Shown: piece after piece, positions 21,852 through 31,038 of the stretch
Position numbering within the stretch: the first letter of the stretch is position 1
Layout of the letters: every line of letters starts with the position of its first letter
The notes under the pieces: model-generated
The model's input: the letters and a program-made list of their open reading frames with translations, nothing else
Databases searched by the model: none
What the model was told of the DNA's origin: nothing
Translations under genes and position numbers: made by a program
Source: Diplonema japonicum
Lineage: Eukaryota > Euglenozoa > Diplonemea > Diplonemida > Diplonemidae
Reading direction: 5' to 3'
Length of the DNA stretch: 64,000 nucleotides
Assembly: GCA_964019335.1 (NCBI GenBank)
Contig: OZ025667.1
Span: 124,001 to 188,000, forward strand

Positions 21852-22213
21852 ATGGATACCAGCGACCACGTCCTCGCATTCCTTGAGGAGGCCACTAAGA
21901 TAGATGCGGAAAAACGTGTTCTTGAGATGAAATTGGCAGCCTTGAGGAACGAACACCTGAAACTGTCTGAGGCAAAGATTCACCTACAGCAGTCAGACAA
22001 GGCCTTGGAAAAAGAGGAGGCGGAGCTCCTGGAGAACATGGAAACGACTGCAAACCACTGTGAAGAGAAAAAGGTCAACATAGCAGAAGACGAGGCGATT
22101 CTGAGATCTTGGAAAATCGAGGCTGCAATGCTAGAGCACACCATCTCTGTTGATATAAAGGAAGTAGAACACGAAACGACAGCCGCAGTGACCCTTCGTT
22201 CAAATTACCAATA

Positions 22214-22214
<1 letters not shown>
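21852..22214 (+). CDS. Small coiled-coil protein
   Basis: This is a 120-aa acidic, almost entirely helical protein with heptad-like spacing of Leu, Ile and Ala (for example VLEMKLAALRNEHLKLSEAK). The start context, an A-rich leader directly before ATG, matches other genes here, and the upstream spacer carries the conserved element. There are no catalytic motifs, signal peptide or membrane segment. Such proteins are often structural or adaptor subunits, but no family is recognised. A further 3' exon cannot be excluded, since downstream is a long T run. Confidence 0.6.
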
Positions 22215-22248
<34 letters not shown>

Positions 22249-22332
22249 TTTACACACCCAATCTCTCATTTTTTTTTTATTATTTTTAATTTTTTCCCAA
22301 CAAATAAAAAAAAAAAAATCTCATTCAAGGGG

Positions 22333-23445
22333 ATGTCAGCCCCCACTACATGGCGGCACTTTCCAGTGCAATGCAAGCTAGGCTCTCGATGTAAATGCCC
22401 CTGTGCCTGTCTTTCGACACTCATCCCTGTGAACAATACAACTTCAACACCCTTCAGCACTGACCTCTTCGAAGGAGAGGTGTCCTGCTGCATCAAAGGC
22501 ATCCCTGGCAACGACGACCCTTGGAAGGGACGGTACAAAGACGACAAGAGGGCAATGAGCATCACCGTAAGGGGGCGGTTCAAGGAGAAAATATGCTGCA
22601 GCGATGTAGTGTGCGGCATGGAATGGGAAAAAGAACTATCCAACCTCCCGTGGAGCTTTGTCTTAAGCGGTGCAGAAAAGGTGATCTCTCTCCTGTCTCA
22701 AGGAACGAAAGCTTGCTTGGCAGGGGAGAACCCGCATTTTCTAAACAACTTAATGGTGGGCGTTGACACCTTTAGCGTTGAACAGGGCTCACCACCCATC
22801 GCTACACATCTTGTGGTGGAGTCGTCCCCATATGGTGAAACGCCGTCACAGAGAATGAACCACGCGGCAGCCAATGCTGACTCGATGTACTTCTCACCCG
22901 ATGTGACTTATACATTTGATTTTTGGGCTGATAAGCTCGACTTTAGATCGTTCTCTGCGATAGTTCCCGGACTACCTCCCATTGCGCTTCACAAATATTT
23001 CAACGGGCAGCCGTATCCCTTCATCGCAAAGACTACAGACGGGAGGGTCTTGTGGCACATCGAAGTCTGGCATGAAATGCTCTTCCCGAACGGTTCGTTG
23101 CCAAGTGAAGCGGGGCTGCGCTATGAGCATGGGGTTGAAAAGGAAGCAGAGAAGGTAGATGAACCCATCGGACAGGAAGATGTGCCACCCCCCCCGCCGG
23201 AAGACGATGACGACCCCCTCATACAACGGGCTGCCGAGTTTTACATCCCTGCAAAACTCTGTCCCCAGCCTCACCCGCTACGGGCGCCCCTTTCCGTTGT
23301 CGCTATTCTCGTCACGTTATGCGTTGTCCTCTTCTACTGCTACCCTTTGCTGCGTTGCGACAAGAGACTGGAGGGTTTACCTGGGACCTTGCAAGGGGGC
23401 GTCTGTTTCGGGGTGGCCGTCGGGATAGGATGGCTGTTTTTTTAA
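22333..23445 (+). CDS. DUF1769-family protein with C-terminal membrane segments
   Basis: This 370-aa single-exon protein matches the DUF1769 pattern. It begins with FEGEVSCCIKGIPG and NLPWSFVLSGAEKVISLLSQ, continues with ENPHFLNNLMVGVDTFSV and the segment VTYTFDFWADKLDF, and ends with KYFNGQPYPFIAKTTDGRVL. The family is known from fungi and protists and has no assigned biochemical role. A Pro/Asp-rich linker leads to two hydrophobic stretches (about residues 320-340 and 352-370). It is the shorter member of a tandem pair: the next gene, 66 nt downstream, has the same core plus a protease-like membrane domain. This copy could be a truncated paralogue, or the original form. Confidence 0.75.
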   Translation: MSAPTTWRHFPVQCKLGSRCKCPCACLSTLIPVNNTTSTPFSTDLFEGEVSCCIKGIPGNDDPWKGRYKDDKRAMSITVRGRFKEKICCSDVVCGMEWEKELSNLPWSFVLSGAEKVISLLSQGTKACLAGENPHFLNNLMVGVDTFSVEQGSPPIATHLVVESSPYGETPSQRMNHAAANADSMYFSPDVTYTFDFWADKLDFRSFSAIVPGLPPIALHKYFNGQPYPFIAKTTDGRVLWHIEVWHEMLFPNGSLPSEAGLRYEHGVEKEAEKVDEPIGQEDVPPPPPEDDDDPLIQRAAEFYIPAKLCPQPHPLRAPLSVVAILVTLCVVLFYCYPLLRCDKRLEGLPGTLQGGVCFGVAVGIGWLFF

Positions 23446-23511
23446 TGATTTTCTTTTTAACCCCTTCTTGTTTCTTCCCTTTGTTTCTAATCACTGAGGC
23501 AGGTGTGTAGC

Positions 23512-25503
23512 ATGGAGGGCGTGGATGACGAAAACAGCCCAAACAATCAGAGTCACAGAAGCCCGTTGGGGCGGAGCGGAAGGAGAAGGCGGCCGCTTCA
23601 ACCTGATGAATACCCCTATCGTCCTGTGAATGCGCGGGCAGGGCCGGATATGCCTGGGAGGAGCATGGAAAATGTGGAGTGCATTCCTATCAACCCGAAG
23701 GAGCCGGTTCCCTTTGAAACAGCGCTATTCAAGGGTGTAGTACTGATGTGCATACGCAACACTCCAGGTACCGAAACGGACCCGTGGGCAGAAGGCGAGC
23801 GCTTTGCAGGTAAACGCCGGCGGATCGTGTTGACCATCAAAGGGCAGTTCAAAACAAGGCTGCGGCAGAACGAGGTGTTCTGCGGTTTGGTGTGGAAGCG
23901 ACCGCTCGTGAACCTCCCGTGGACCTTCGTCCTCAACGCGGCAGAGAACCTCATCGCCACCCTCTCCCCAGGTGCACACTCCTCCATCGCTTCAAAGGAG
24001 GAGCCGCACTTCCTCAACTTCCTCATCGCCGGTGCCGACACCATCCACGTCACCAACGAAGGTGACCCGCCGCTGGACATCACTGCTGGCATCGTGCCTG
24101 AAAAAACGGAGTATGCATCTCCCAAGAAACGTATGGAGGCCGCGAAGCATGCTGCTAAAAAGCCCCTTCACAATTGGGCATACTGGGAAGTGGGCCCTGA
24201 GTACACATTTGACTTCTATGGCGACAAGGTGGACCTTGTGAGGTTTGTAGCGGCTATCCCGACGCTGCCAGAGTTCCAGTTGCAGAAGTACTTCAACAAG
24301 CAGCCCCTTCCATTCATCGCGCGGACGGACTCCGGTGAAGTGCTGTGGCAGTTCGAGGTGTGGAACGAGGTGCTGTTTGACGACGTCGACGGCGACATGT
24401 CAGGACTGGGAGCCACCGTGCGAGAAGACGACGAGCTGTCCGAGTCGTCCTTCCCACCCACACCCCACGACGAGGGGCAGGCCTCGAGGCACGCTTCTTT
24501 CATGACATGCGCTTCACATGGCGACGACCACCGCATCAGCATCGGCACCCGACCGCCCATCCCTTCTTTGCAGGCATCAGTAGGGCATACTAGAGGTCGG
24601 GCATGGAAGAAGCGTCTGCAAATTGACAAACAGCGATGGGCTGCTTGGGACGAGCATCTCGGCGACCCCACACAACCGCGGCCTTCCGACACATTGTGCG
24701 CTGCAGCCGTTGCCATCACCAGCGTCATCCTGCTGGCGTTTGTCATGTTCTGGTGGTACGACCTTGTGTATGAGAGGTTTGTCGATTCTGTTAGCAGTGT
24801 ACCGAGCGCAGCGGATTGGGGGAGGTCGGTGGCGATATTGGTGTCAGTGCTGATTGTGGGGGCGTTGGTGGGGCAGGTGACAGGGTTCGTGAGGGTTCCG
24901 GAGCGGCGGAGGATTGGGAAGCATGAGCTGTTGCAATTCCTGCTGGCCGTGTGTGTGTCGATCCCGCAGGAGGCGGGGTTCAGAGCGATCATCATTCCTT
25001 ACCACCACGGGGTGGACGACGAAAGCAAAGCGGACGGGAAGAGCACAGTGATGTGGACCGTGCTGAGCATTGTCCTCTTCACAGCGCACTTCCCTGTCAT
25101 GGCGACGACGTGTTTTACTATGGGGTACCCAACCTTCCTGGACCCGAGGTTCTTGTGTCTGGCGGTAGTGGTGGGGGTGGGATGCTCCTCAGTCTACATC
25201 ATCACGGGGTCACTGTGGGTTAGTTCTTTAGTGAACGCTGTTGCATGGACGTCGTGGCTTCTCTTTGCCGGAGGAGCAAAGCGGCTCAGAAGGGTGCGCA
25301 TCATTGTCCCACGTCACGGTGCGTCCTACGGCACTATGCCAGAGCCATTGAGGCCCTCGCGGAACCTGTCCTCCCCTGAGTTATACACCCCCCTTCACAC
25401 GTCCCTTGTGGGCACCCCTCGTGCAACCCCTACAGTTTCTCATGATTTTGATGATTTACCAGAGAGCCCTCTCACCCCACATGAAATTATAGAAGCTTCT
25501 TGA
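23512..25503 (+). CDS. DUF1769 domain fused to CPBP/CAAX-protease-like membrane domain
   Basis: This is a 663-aa protein. Residues ~65-300 repeat the DUF1769 core of the upstream gene: LPWTFVLNAAENLIATLSPG, EPHFLNFLIAGADT, YTFDFYGDKVDL and KYFNKQPLPFIARTDSGEVL. After a variable linker come about six hydrophobic segments (residues ~390-590) resembling CPBP intramembrane proteases. SIPQEAGFRAI stands where EExxxR is expected, so the first Glu is Gln. FTAHFPV fits the FxxxH position, and SSLVNAV stands at the last motif with Asn for His. Activity is therefore doubtful. The C-terminal tail is Ser/Pro-rich. The ATG at 23512 lies just after a pyrimidine tract ending GAGGCAG. A 3' hairpin follows the stop by 8 nt. 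Confidence 0.7.
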   Translation: MEGVDDENSPNNQSHRSPLGRSGRRRRPLQPDEYPYRPVNARAGPDMPGRSMENVECIPINPKEPVPFETALFKGVVLMCIRNTPGTETDPWAEGERFAGKRRRIVLTIKGQFKTRLRQNEVFCGLVWKRPLVNLPWTFVLNAAENLIATLSPGAHSSIASKEEPHFLNFLIAGADTIHVTNEGDPPLDITAGIVPEKTEYASPKKRMEAAKHAAKKPLHNWAYWEVGPEYTFDFYGDKVDLVRFVAAIPTLPEFQLQKYFNKQPLPFIARTDSGEVLWQFEVWNEVLFDDVDGDMSGLGATVREDDELSESSFPPTPHDEGQASRHASFMTCASHGDDHRISIGTRPPIPSLQASVGHTRGRAWKKRLQIDKQRWAAWDEHLGDPTQPRPSDTLCAAAVAITSVILLAFVMFWWYDLVYERFVDSVSSVPSAADWGRSVAILVSVLIVGALVGQVTGFVRVPERRRIGKHELLQFLLAVCVSIPQEAGFRAIIIPYHHGVDDESKADGKSTVMWTVLSIVLFTAHFPVMATTCFTMGYPTFLDPRFLCLAVVVGVGCSSVYIITGSLWVSSLVNAVAWTSWLLFAGGAKRLRRVRIIVPRHGASYGTMPEPLRPSRNLSSPELYTPLHTSLVGTPRATPTVSHDFDDLPESPLTPHEIIEAS

Positions 25504-25511
25504 CATGTACA

Positions 25512-25564
25512 GTCCCCTTCGCTTGAGCAGTAATATATATTGTTAGGTCGAAGCGAAGGTGGAC
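25512..25564 (+). other. Stem-loop just after the DUF1769-CPBP stop codon
   Basis: GTCCCCTTCGCTT (25512-25524) pairs with AAGCGAAGGTGGAC (25551-25564) through 13 pairs with one bulged base, around a 26-nt AT-rich loop. It begins 8 nt after the stop codon, so it would lie in the 3' UTR. It may act in RNA stability, processing or polyadenylation. Confidence 0.55.
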
Positions 25565-26327
25565 TTATTATTACCTTTTTTTTTTTTTTTTTCTTTACTT
25601 GCGCCCTCTCACGGATGCCATTATTAGCAGCAAAAATGGGTAACTTAGGGCCCTTAGGGTGCTGACATAAAGCCGAGTACCTAAACCATTTTCTCTTTTT
25701 AAAAAAGGTTTTATTCTTATATTCTAGGGTTTTTTTTTCAGCAAAATGATACCTCTAAACATATGGTTTGATTCCCCCCCCCCCCCCCCCCCCTTCTTCT
25801 TTTCACTGATTTTACTAATAATAGAAACTGAGGGGGAAAAAAAGGAAGGGAGGTGGAAACACGGTGAAAGTGGCTGTTTTGCAATGCAGCCAAAAAAAAA
25901 AATATAATAAAAAAAAAATAAAGAGGCTTTCTTTATTGGGTTTCTCTGACGTATTGAACAGGGAGGTTGGTGGGGATGGAGGTTTCCTTCTTCTTTTTTT
26001 TTTTTTTTTCTTCATTAAAAACCTAGGAGGGACAATGTCAAAAGGTCCCCCCGTGGGGTTTGTCTTTCTCCTCCTTTTTTTTTCAAAGTGGGACGTGCCT
26101 GAATAGAGTCTGATTTTTCTCTGTGTGGTGGGGTCTTCCTTTTTATATATTTCTTTTGGGACAACAGCTCCTTATTTGGAGACTGCAACATCTGCGTTCC
26201 ATGCAATGTGTGTTATTTCCCCAAAGAGGGAATTAAATATCTTTTTGGGGGGGAGGAGGAGAAAAAAAAAAAAAAAGAAGTAGAAATTATTCCATCAGTG
26301 TGCCCCCATCGATCCTACGTTGTATTT

Positions 26328-26379
26328 GATGGGTTGTTGGCTGACAGACATTTCTCCCCCATCACAGTGAATTTTTTTT
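26328..26379 (+). promoter_or_regulatory. Conserved upstream element, copy 3 of 5
   Basis: The left block is GATGGGTTGTTGGCTGACA and the core CCCCATCACAGTGAATTTT, the latter identical to the copy at 9941-9994. Confidence 0.5.
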
Positions 26380-26916
26380 ACCCCCCCCCCCAAACTCTCT
26401 TTCCTTCGGCTCCTTATTACGTATTCGCTCTTTCCTGTTACAAACGACAAAAAAAAAGAAGAAGAAAAAAAAAAAGATTAAAAAAGAAAAGAGGAAAAAA
26501 AAAAAATAAAGAAACGCAATCACATCTTTTTTTCTTTTAAGTATATGGTCGCGGGTTTTTCCAAAAGGTCTTAAACCGTTTTTTTTTTTTTTTTTTTTTT
26601 TTTTTGGCGAGGGCAGAAAATCCCAATTGAGATGATGCTCAGTTGTTGTGGGACAAGAAAACTAAGGTTAACCCTATTTTAATATCAGGTCAGATCCCGA
26701 TGTCAAATTTGAAGGGGAACGGAACCGGGGGGGGGGGAAGAAAAACGTCAAAAGAACTTTTGGGAACACGCAACCATGTATGGGATCCTTTCTTTCTTAT
26801 GCTTAACTTAAAAAAAAATTTTTTTCTTCTCTTTTTTTTTTTTTTTTTTTGTTCCGCCCCCCGACACGAAGCGAGATTTTTTTTCTTTCAAAAGGACAAA
26901 AAAAAAAGAAAAGAAA

Positions 26917-28099
26917 ATGGCTATTTCGGGAATAAACTGGCTGGGGTCCAAGCTAGGTGTAGACATTACTGGCGCATCGAGTGAGAGAGATAACTCAACA
27001 TCGGCAGGAGGTGGGTTTTTTGACCGGATGGGGGCAGCATTGTTCCACACAGAGAAAGAGAAGGAGGAGATCCCCGAGGATGCTTGGGGTTATGTGTACA
27101 ATGAAAGCTCAAAGGTTTGGGAGCCTGATCAGAATGCCCCGGAATGGGCACACAGGGAGCACCGCGAGAGGCTGGAGAACCCTGTTGACGTACATGGAAA
27201 ACCACTTAAAAAAGCAGAAGTGGCACCCCCCCCGCCCCCCCCAGCGCCCACAACCTTCCTCAGCTCCCCCCAAGCCACAGGGAAATACGTGGACTGTTTT
27301 TCAGGCGGGAACGCACAATCACAGGCAGCAGTCCCACCCCCGCGTGTCGGCGCTCCTTCTCTCAACCCCCACGCAGGCAGTAACGGGTTCTCGGAGTCAA
27401 CACCGCAAGACCTGGTGATGCTGAAGGTACGATTTCTTTTTTTTTTTTTTTCCCCTGGGTTCACTCAAACTGAACAGGCGTCTGCTCCCGTCAATGGTAT
27501 GCAGCATCAGCAACCACCGCAGCAGCATCAGCAGCCACAGCACCAGCAGATGGTATTTCTGAGAAAAAATATAAAAAAGGGGGAAAAAAAAAAAACAGGG
27601 CATGCCGACTCAGTTCCACTCTTCAACTCCTACAGTTTCTGCCCCTGCCCCTGCCCCTACCTCTGCCCCTGTTCCTACCTCTGCCCCTGCCCCTACTCCT
27701 GTGCCTTCATCCATGCCTCAGTTCGGAGCACCCCGTCCCGTTGCCACACAGCCGGTGTCTATGGGTGCTCCTCTTCCTGCTAGAGCTCCTGCGATGCAGC
27801 AGCCGCCTATGGGTAGCATTGGTGGGTACTCTGCGGCCCCTGCGCCAGCGCCTGTGTCTGCACCTGCTCCAGTGGCACCTGTGGCACATCCCCCTGTCCC
27901 ATCTCCTGTGCCTCCGGTAGCGGCCGCCCCACGTCATGCTGCTACGGAATACAAGCCTGTCCCTGCTCCCGTACCCGGCCCTGCTCCTGCCGCCCCAACA
28001 ATGCCTACACCATCATACAACCCTACCTACGCCCCATCCTCCTCCTTGACTCAGACCACTCCATCGTATTATCACCCCCCTCCCACATATGGGGCGTGA
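26917..28099 (+). CDS. Proline-rich protein of unknown function
   Basis: Three exons (26917-27426, 27478-27552, 27599-28099) join in frame to 361 aa. The first ~90 residues are ordinary sequence with the motif WGYVYNESSKVWEPDQ, reminiscent of short Trp-containing segments in COPII assembly factors such as Sec16, but this likeness is weak. The second exon is Gln/His-rich (HQQPPQQHQQPQHQQ). The third is dominated by Pro-Ala-Val repeats of the APAPAPTSAPVPTSAPAP type with Tyr-containing ends (SYNPTYAPS, SYYHPPPTYG). Introns of 51 and 46 nt have donors gtacga and gtattt; both keep the frame. Low-complexity tails like this often bind SH3, WW or other coat proteins. A conserved upstream element lies in its spacer. 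Confidence 0.65.
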
Positions 28100-28594
28100 T
28101 TTCTTTTTTGGCCTGTGCGTTTGACTGTTAGGTTTTTGTTTTTTTTTTATAAAGCATCTGATTTTTTGTTTACACTTTTCTGAATTACCTTGAGACTTGT
28201 AAAGCCGAGAAGGAAACAAAAGCGGAAAGTGCCAAAGGCGGATTCCTTCGGTCGCGCCGTGCTCCCGCTGGTATAATCGGGAAAAGAGAATAGAATTTGG
28301 ACAAGGGGAGAGAGGGTGCAAGCTTGGGGGTGTCAGTGGGGGAAAAGACAGCCTTTGATATTTTACCTTTTTTTTTATTCTTCTCTGGCCCCTTCATAGA
28401 TTTTCGACTGCGCACCATACATTTCTTCTTCCCCCTCCCACGCTTTTCTTAAAATCTTCGTTAGTGTTTTTTTTTCTTCCTTTTTTTTCTTTTTTGTTCC
28501 ACCCCCAGGCCTTCCCCCTTGGTGTTGGTTGCGGACTTTGCTTTACTTTTTACTTTTTTCTTCTAAATAAGCTACACATTAGGCACTTACACCT
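28100..28594. other. Spacer without recognised features
   Basis: The spacer is T-rich with a few complex stretches (about 28190-28345). I see no gene or repeat. Confidence 0.4.
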
Positions 28595-28765
28595 ATGGAC
28601 ACTACAAGCGGGCCTTCCTCGTGTGTGTCTGCACCGCGTGAAGAAACGAATGCTGTGGTGCGGTTCCGGTTCAGTCCCTTTCTCCCGGACCCCCCTACCA
28701 GTTTCACATCACAGTCGCAGTGCTACGCCCATAATGCTCCACATGCCTATCTGAAGGCTTCTTAG
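28595..28765 (+). CDS. Possible small protein of 56 residues
   Basis: The open frame starts MDTTSGPSSCVSAPREETNA and ends AYLKAS before TAG. The composition is mixed and contains the run VVRFRFSPFLPDPP, which looks more like protein than random translation of this AT- or homopolymer-rich spacer. It lies on the gene strand, 147 nt before the next ATG. No family is recognised. It could also be a gene remnant. Confidence 0.35.
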   Translation: MDTTSGPSSCVSAPREETNAVVRFRFSPFLPDPPTSFTSQSQCYAHNAPHAYLKAS

Positions 28766-28911
28766 TACCTCCCCATCGGCAGATGTGCTTGTGCGATGGT
28801 GTGCGCCTGGCAACATCATGTCTTGTATGCTGAAATGGGTTGACAACTCAGCCCCTTTTCTTTTTCTCGTTTTTCTTAATTTTCACGGTTAAATCGTGTT
28901 TAAGGTTCAAA

Positions 28912-29643
28912 GATGAGCGACGCACTGATATCGATGCTGCGCGATGCCGACCCAGTACTGGTCACGAAGGGGCTGTGTGCCCTCCTCGCCGTGCACTACG
29001 TGGCGAAGTTCGTACGAGCACGTGCTGACTTCAAGACGATGGGGGCTCGGGCAAAGGACATGACAGGACAGGTTGTGTGGGTGACTGGGGGCAGCAGCGG
29101 GATCGGAGAGGAGCTGGCACAACAGCTTGTGGCGCAGGGAGCGATGGTGGTGATCTCTGCAAGGAGGATGGAGGAGCTGGAGAGGGTGAAGGGGCTGTGC
29201 TGCGACCCTTCGAAGGTGAAGTGTGTGGCTCTGGACATGGCACAGATGGAGCAGATCCCTGAGGTGACGAAGGAGGTTCTCGCCTCTGTTAAGGGGGACT
29301 GGGGGAAGGCGGGGATCGATATTCTGGTGAACAACGCAGGGAGGTCTCAGAGGGGGCTCGTGGAGGAACACCTGGAGAACCTTATGGTGGAGAGGGCTTT
29401 GATGGAGGTGAACTTCTTTGGGACAGTGGCACTGACGAAGGAGGTACTGAGGCAGGACATGCTCGAGAGGAAGGCAGGGCGCATTGTGAACATCTCTTCC
29501 GTTGCAGGTAAGATGGCGGCCCCTGTGAGCGCCTGTTACAGTGCCACAAAGCATGCCCTTCAAGGGTGGAGCGACACCCTGAGGTACGAACTTGCAACTC
29601 AAGGTGTCACTGTTTTGAATGTGTGCCCTGGGCCTATTGCGAC
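28912..29643 (+). repeat. 732-bp block identical between SDR copies 1 and 3
   Basis: By eye this block is identical to 39115-39846. The match starts one base before the ATG and stops abruptly at GCGAC within the codons after GPIAT. Flanking DNA on both sides is unrelated or clearly diverged. Confidence 0.8.
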
Positions 29644-29998
29644 TCCTTGCGGTGCGAACGCCATCAACACGAAGGGCGAGGCGTACGGCAATGAGGAGCA
29701 AGCCTACAAGGGGAAGATGCCTGTGGGAGAGTGCTGCAAGTACATCATGGCTGTCATCACCGATCTTGGTATCACTGAGTCGTGGATCTCTCCCCAGCCT
29801 GTTCTGATGTTTGTGTACATGACTCTGTACTTCCCGAGGCTTGCAAGACTCCTTTCCAGCAGCGCTATCCAGAACATCATTGAAGCTTACAAGGTATGCA
29901 TCGTGTCTTGTTGCCGTCACACACCACAGAGCAAGCAAGGGATGTATGGGACGACCTCCTTCATGGGCACTTTGAAGAAGGTCTTCAAGAGGGGGTGA
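28913..29998 (+). CDS. DHRS7-like short-chain dehydrogenase/reductase, copy 1
   Basis: Exons 28913-29893 and 29930-29998 give 349 aa. An N-terminal hydrophobic helix (about residues 16-35) likely anchors it to a membrane, as in DHRS7 relatives. The Rossmann motif TGGSSGIG is at 58-65, NNAG at 140-143, catalytic Ser near 195 and YSATK at 209-213 (Tyr209, Lys213). Predicted activity is NAD(P)H-dependent reduction of a lipid, steroid or retinoid-type carbonyl; the substrate is unknown. The 36-nt intron (GTATGC...CACCACAG) is a multiple of three and has no stop, so an unspliced message would still be translated. Splicing gives the ending SKQGMYGTTSFMGTLKK, which aligns with copies 2 and 3. Residues 1-244 are identical to copy 3 and nearly identical to copy 2. 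Confidence 0.9.
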   Translation: MSDALISMLRDADPVLVTKGLCALLAVHYVAKFVRARADFKTMGARAKDMTGQVVWVTGGSSGIGEELAQQLVAQGAMVVISARRMEELERVKGLCCDPSKVKCVALDMAQMEQIPEVTKEVLASVKGDWGKAGIDILVNNAGRSQRGLVEEHLENLMVERALMEVNFFGTVALTKEVLRQDMLERKAGRIVNISSVAGKMAAPVSACYSATKHALQGWSDTLRYELATQGVTVLNVCPGPIATPCGANAINTKGEAYGNEEQAYKGKMPVGECCKYIMAVITDLGITESWISPQPVLMFVYMTLYFPRLARLLSSSAIQNIIEAYKVCIVSCCRHTPQSKQGMYGTTSFMGTLKKVFKRG

Positions 29999-30395
29999 TA
30001 TCCTGTGTGTTGGATGAAACGTGTGGCGTGCTAAAAAAGAAACCACTGTCGTGGTGCCTCGCACTCCTGGCTGCGATGTTATTCGCCCAGAGCTCACTTG
30101 GGCATCCACTTGACAACTACAGTTTGTTGAGTCGCAGAAAAGTTTTTTTTGTCTCGCGATTATTTTTTATTCGTTTTTTCTGCTTTTCTTTCTTTAGTGC
30201 AACCCGCGAACCCTTCCTTAGCGTTCAGCTGTTCTTCTAAGCATTGTCTGAGGTGTTCTGATCCCGATGTATTATCTGAAACAAACGAAGTTTTTTTGTT
30301 AAGAAGGTCCACCGCAGCATCTCAACTTGACATTTCTTCCGTGTTTCGGATACAGGTTTTTACTCAATAAATACACTTAAAGAAAAGAAAAAGAT
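29999..30395. other. Spacer without recognised features
   Basis: This is moderately complex sequence with no supportable gene. A pyrimidine tract at about 30139-30194 ends in TTTCTTTAG and could be an acceptor for the next gene. Confidence 0.4.
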
Positions 30396-30878
30396 ATGCC
30401 TCCAGCAAGTAGCGCATTCAGCAAAGTGAAGAAGGCACCGAAAAAGAAAGAAGTCGAAAAGGTTGAGACGAAAGAAGAAAATAAAGATGCCAAAGTTGGT
30501 AATGAGCAGAAGAAGGATATGATAGGGGCAGTGGTGTGCGGGGGTGTGATTGGATGTGCTTTGTTCAATGTCTTTGGAGGTGTACTTGGGAAGGTGGTGA
30601 TTGGTGGTGCCATCGGGGGAGTCGGTGGCGGAGTTGCCTATCACGCGGGCAGCAAGTGGGTGGAAAAGGACGCCAAGGCAAAGTTAGAGAAGCGACGGGC
30701 CCAAGTACCGAAAAAAAAACAAAAGCAAAAGCTACGCAGCCGCACGGCCTCACTGTCCCCCGCAAACAGCAACAGCAGCCACGGACTGAGCAGCTGCCCG
30801 TCCTCTTCGTCCCTAAGACACGACGGCCGTTCCTCCCAAGGGTCCGACAAGGTCGTCACTTTCACCGGCCTTGCGTAG
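30396..30878 (+). CDS. Glycine-zipper membrane protein
   Basis: This is a 160-aa protein. A charged Lys/Glu-rich N terminus (residues 1-41) precedes a Gly-rich hydrophobic region, about residues 42-82. That region contains GAVVCGGVIGCALFNVFGGV and then GAIGGVGGGVAYHAG, with glycines at regular spacing typical of packed transmembrane hairpins. A basic, then Ser-rich tail follows and could be phosphorylated. No family is recognised with certainty. Comparable glycine-zipper proteins sit in mitochondrial or other inner membranes, but the location here is unknown. The start has the AAAAGAAAAAGAT leader typical of this locus. It lies between two SDR paralogues. Confidence 0.6.
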   Translation: MPPASSAFSKVKKAPKKKEVEKVETKEENKDAKVGNEQKKDMIGAVVCGGVIGCALFNVFGGVLGKVVIGGAIGGVGGGVAYHAGSKWVEKDAKAKLEKRRAQVPKKKQKQKLRSRTASLSPANSNSSHGLSSCPSSSSLRHDGRSSQGSDKVVTFTGLA

Positions 30879-31038
30879 AGCACCTTTCCAGGTGCTTGCC
30901 TTGGTTTAGACTCCGAGTCTCAGAACTTTCTGATGTACTGCCTTCCCAGCCTGATATCTTAGCTTCAAATTCTTGTTAGTAAGTTTCAAAAAGACAAGGG
31001 CCAACGCATCTGCCCAAGAAGGAGGTTCGAAAAATAAA

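Larger units (their letters stand above)
25504..26916. other. Long spacer with 3' hairpin and upstream element copy 3
   Basis: This is 1.4 kb without a supportable gene. It holds the hairpin at 25512-25564, a C run (about 25774-25793), several A and T runs, and the conserved element at 26328-26379, roughly 540 nt before the next start. Confidence 0.5.

Noticed and set aside
28907-30109. A 400-codon open frame antisense to SDR copy 1 (and a similar one at 39092-40162)
   Set aside because: Its composition is a mirror of the GC-rich SDR codons, it lacks any motif, and the sense strand carries a complete catalytic protein. The antisense frame is open only because of codon bias.
31021-31031. GGAGGTTCGAAAA resembling a tRNA B box
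   Set aside because: No A box, acceptor stem or anticodon arm surrounds it, and it lies in the short leader of SDR copy 2.
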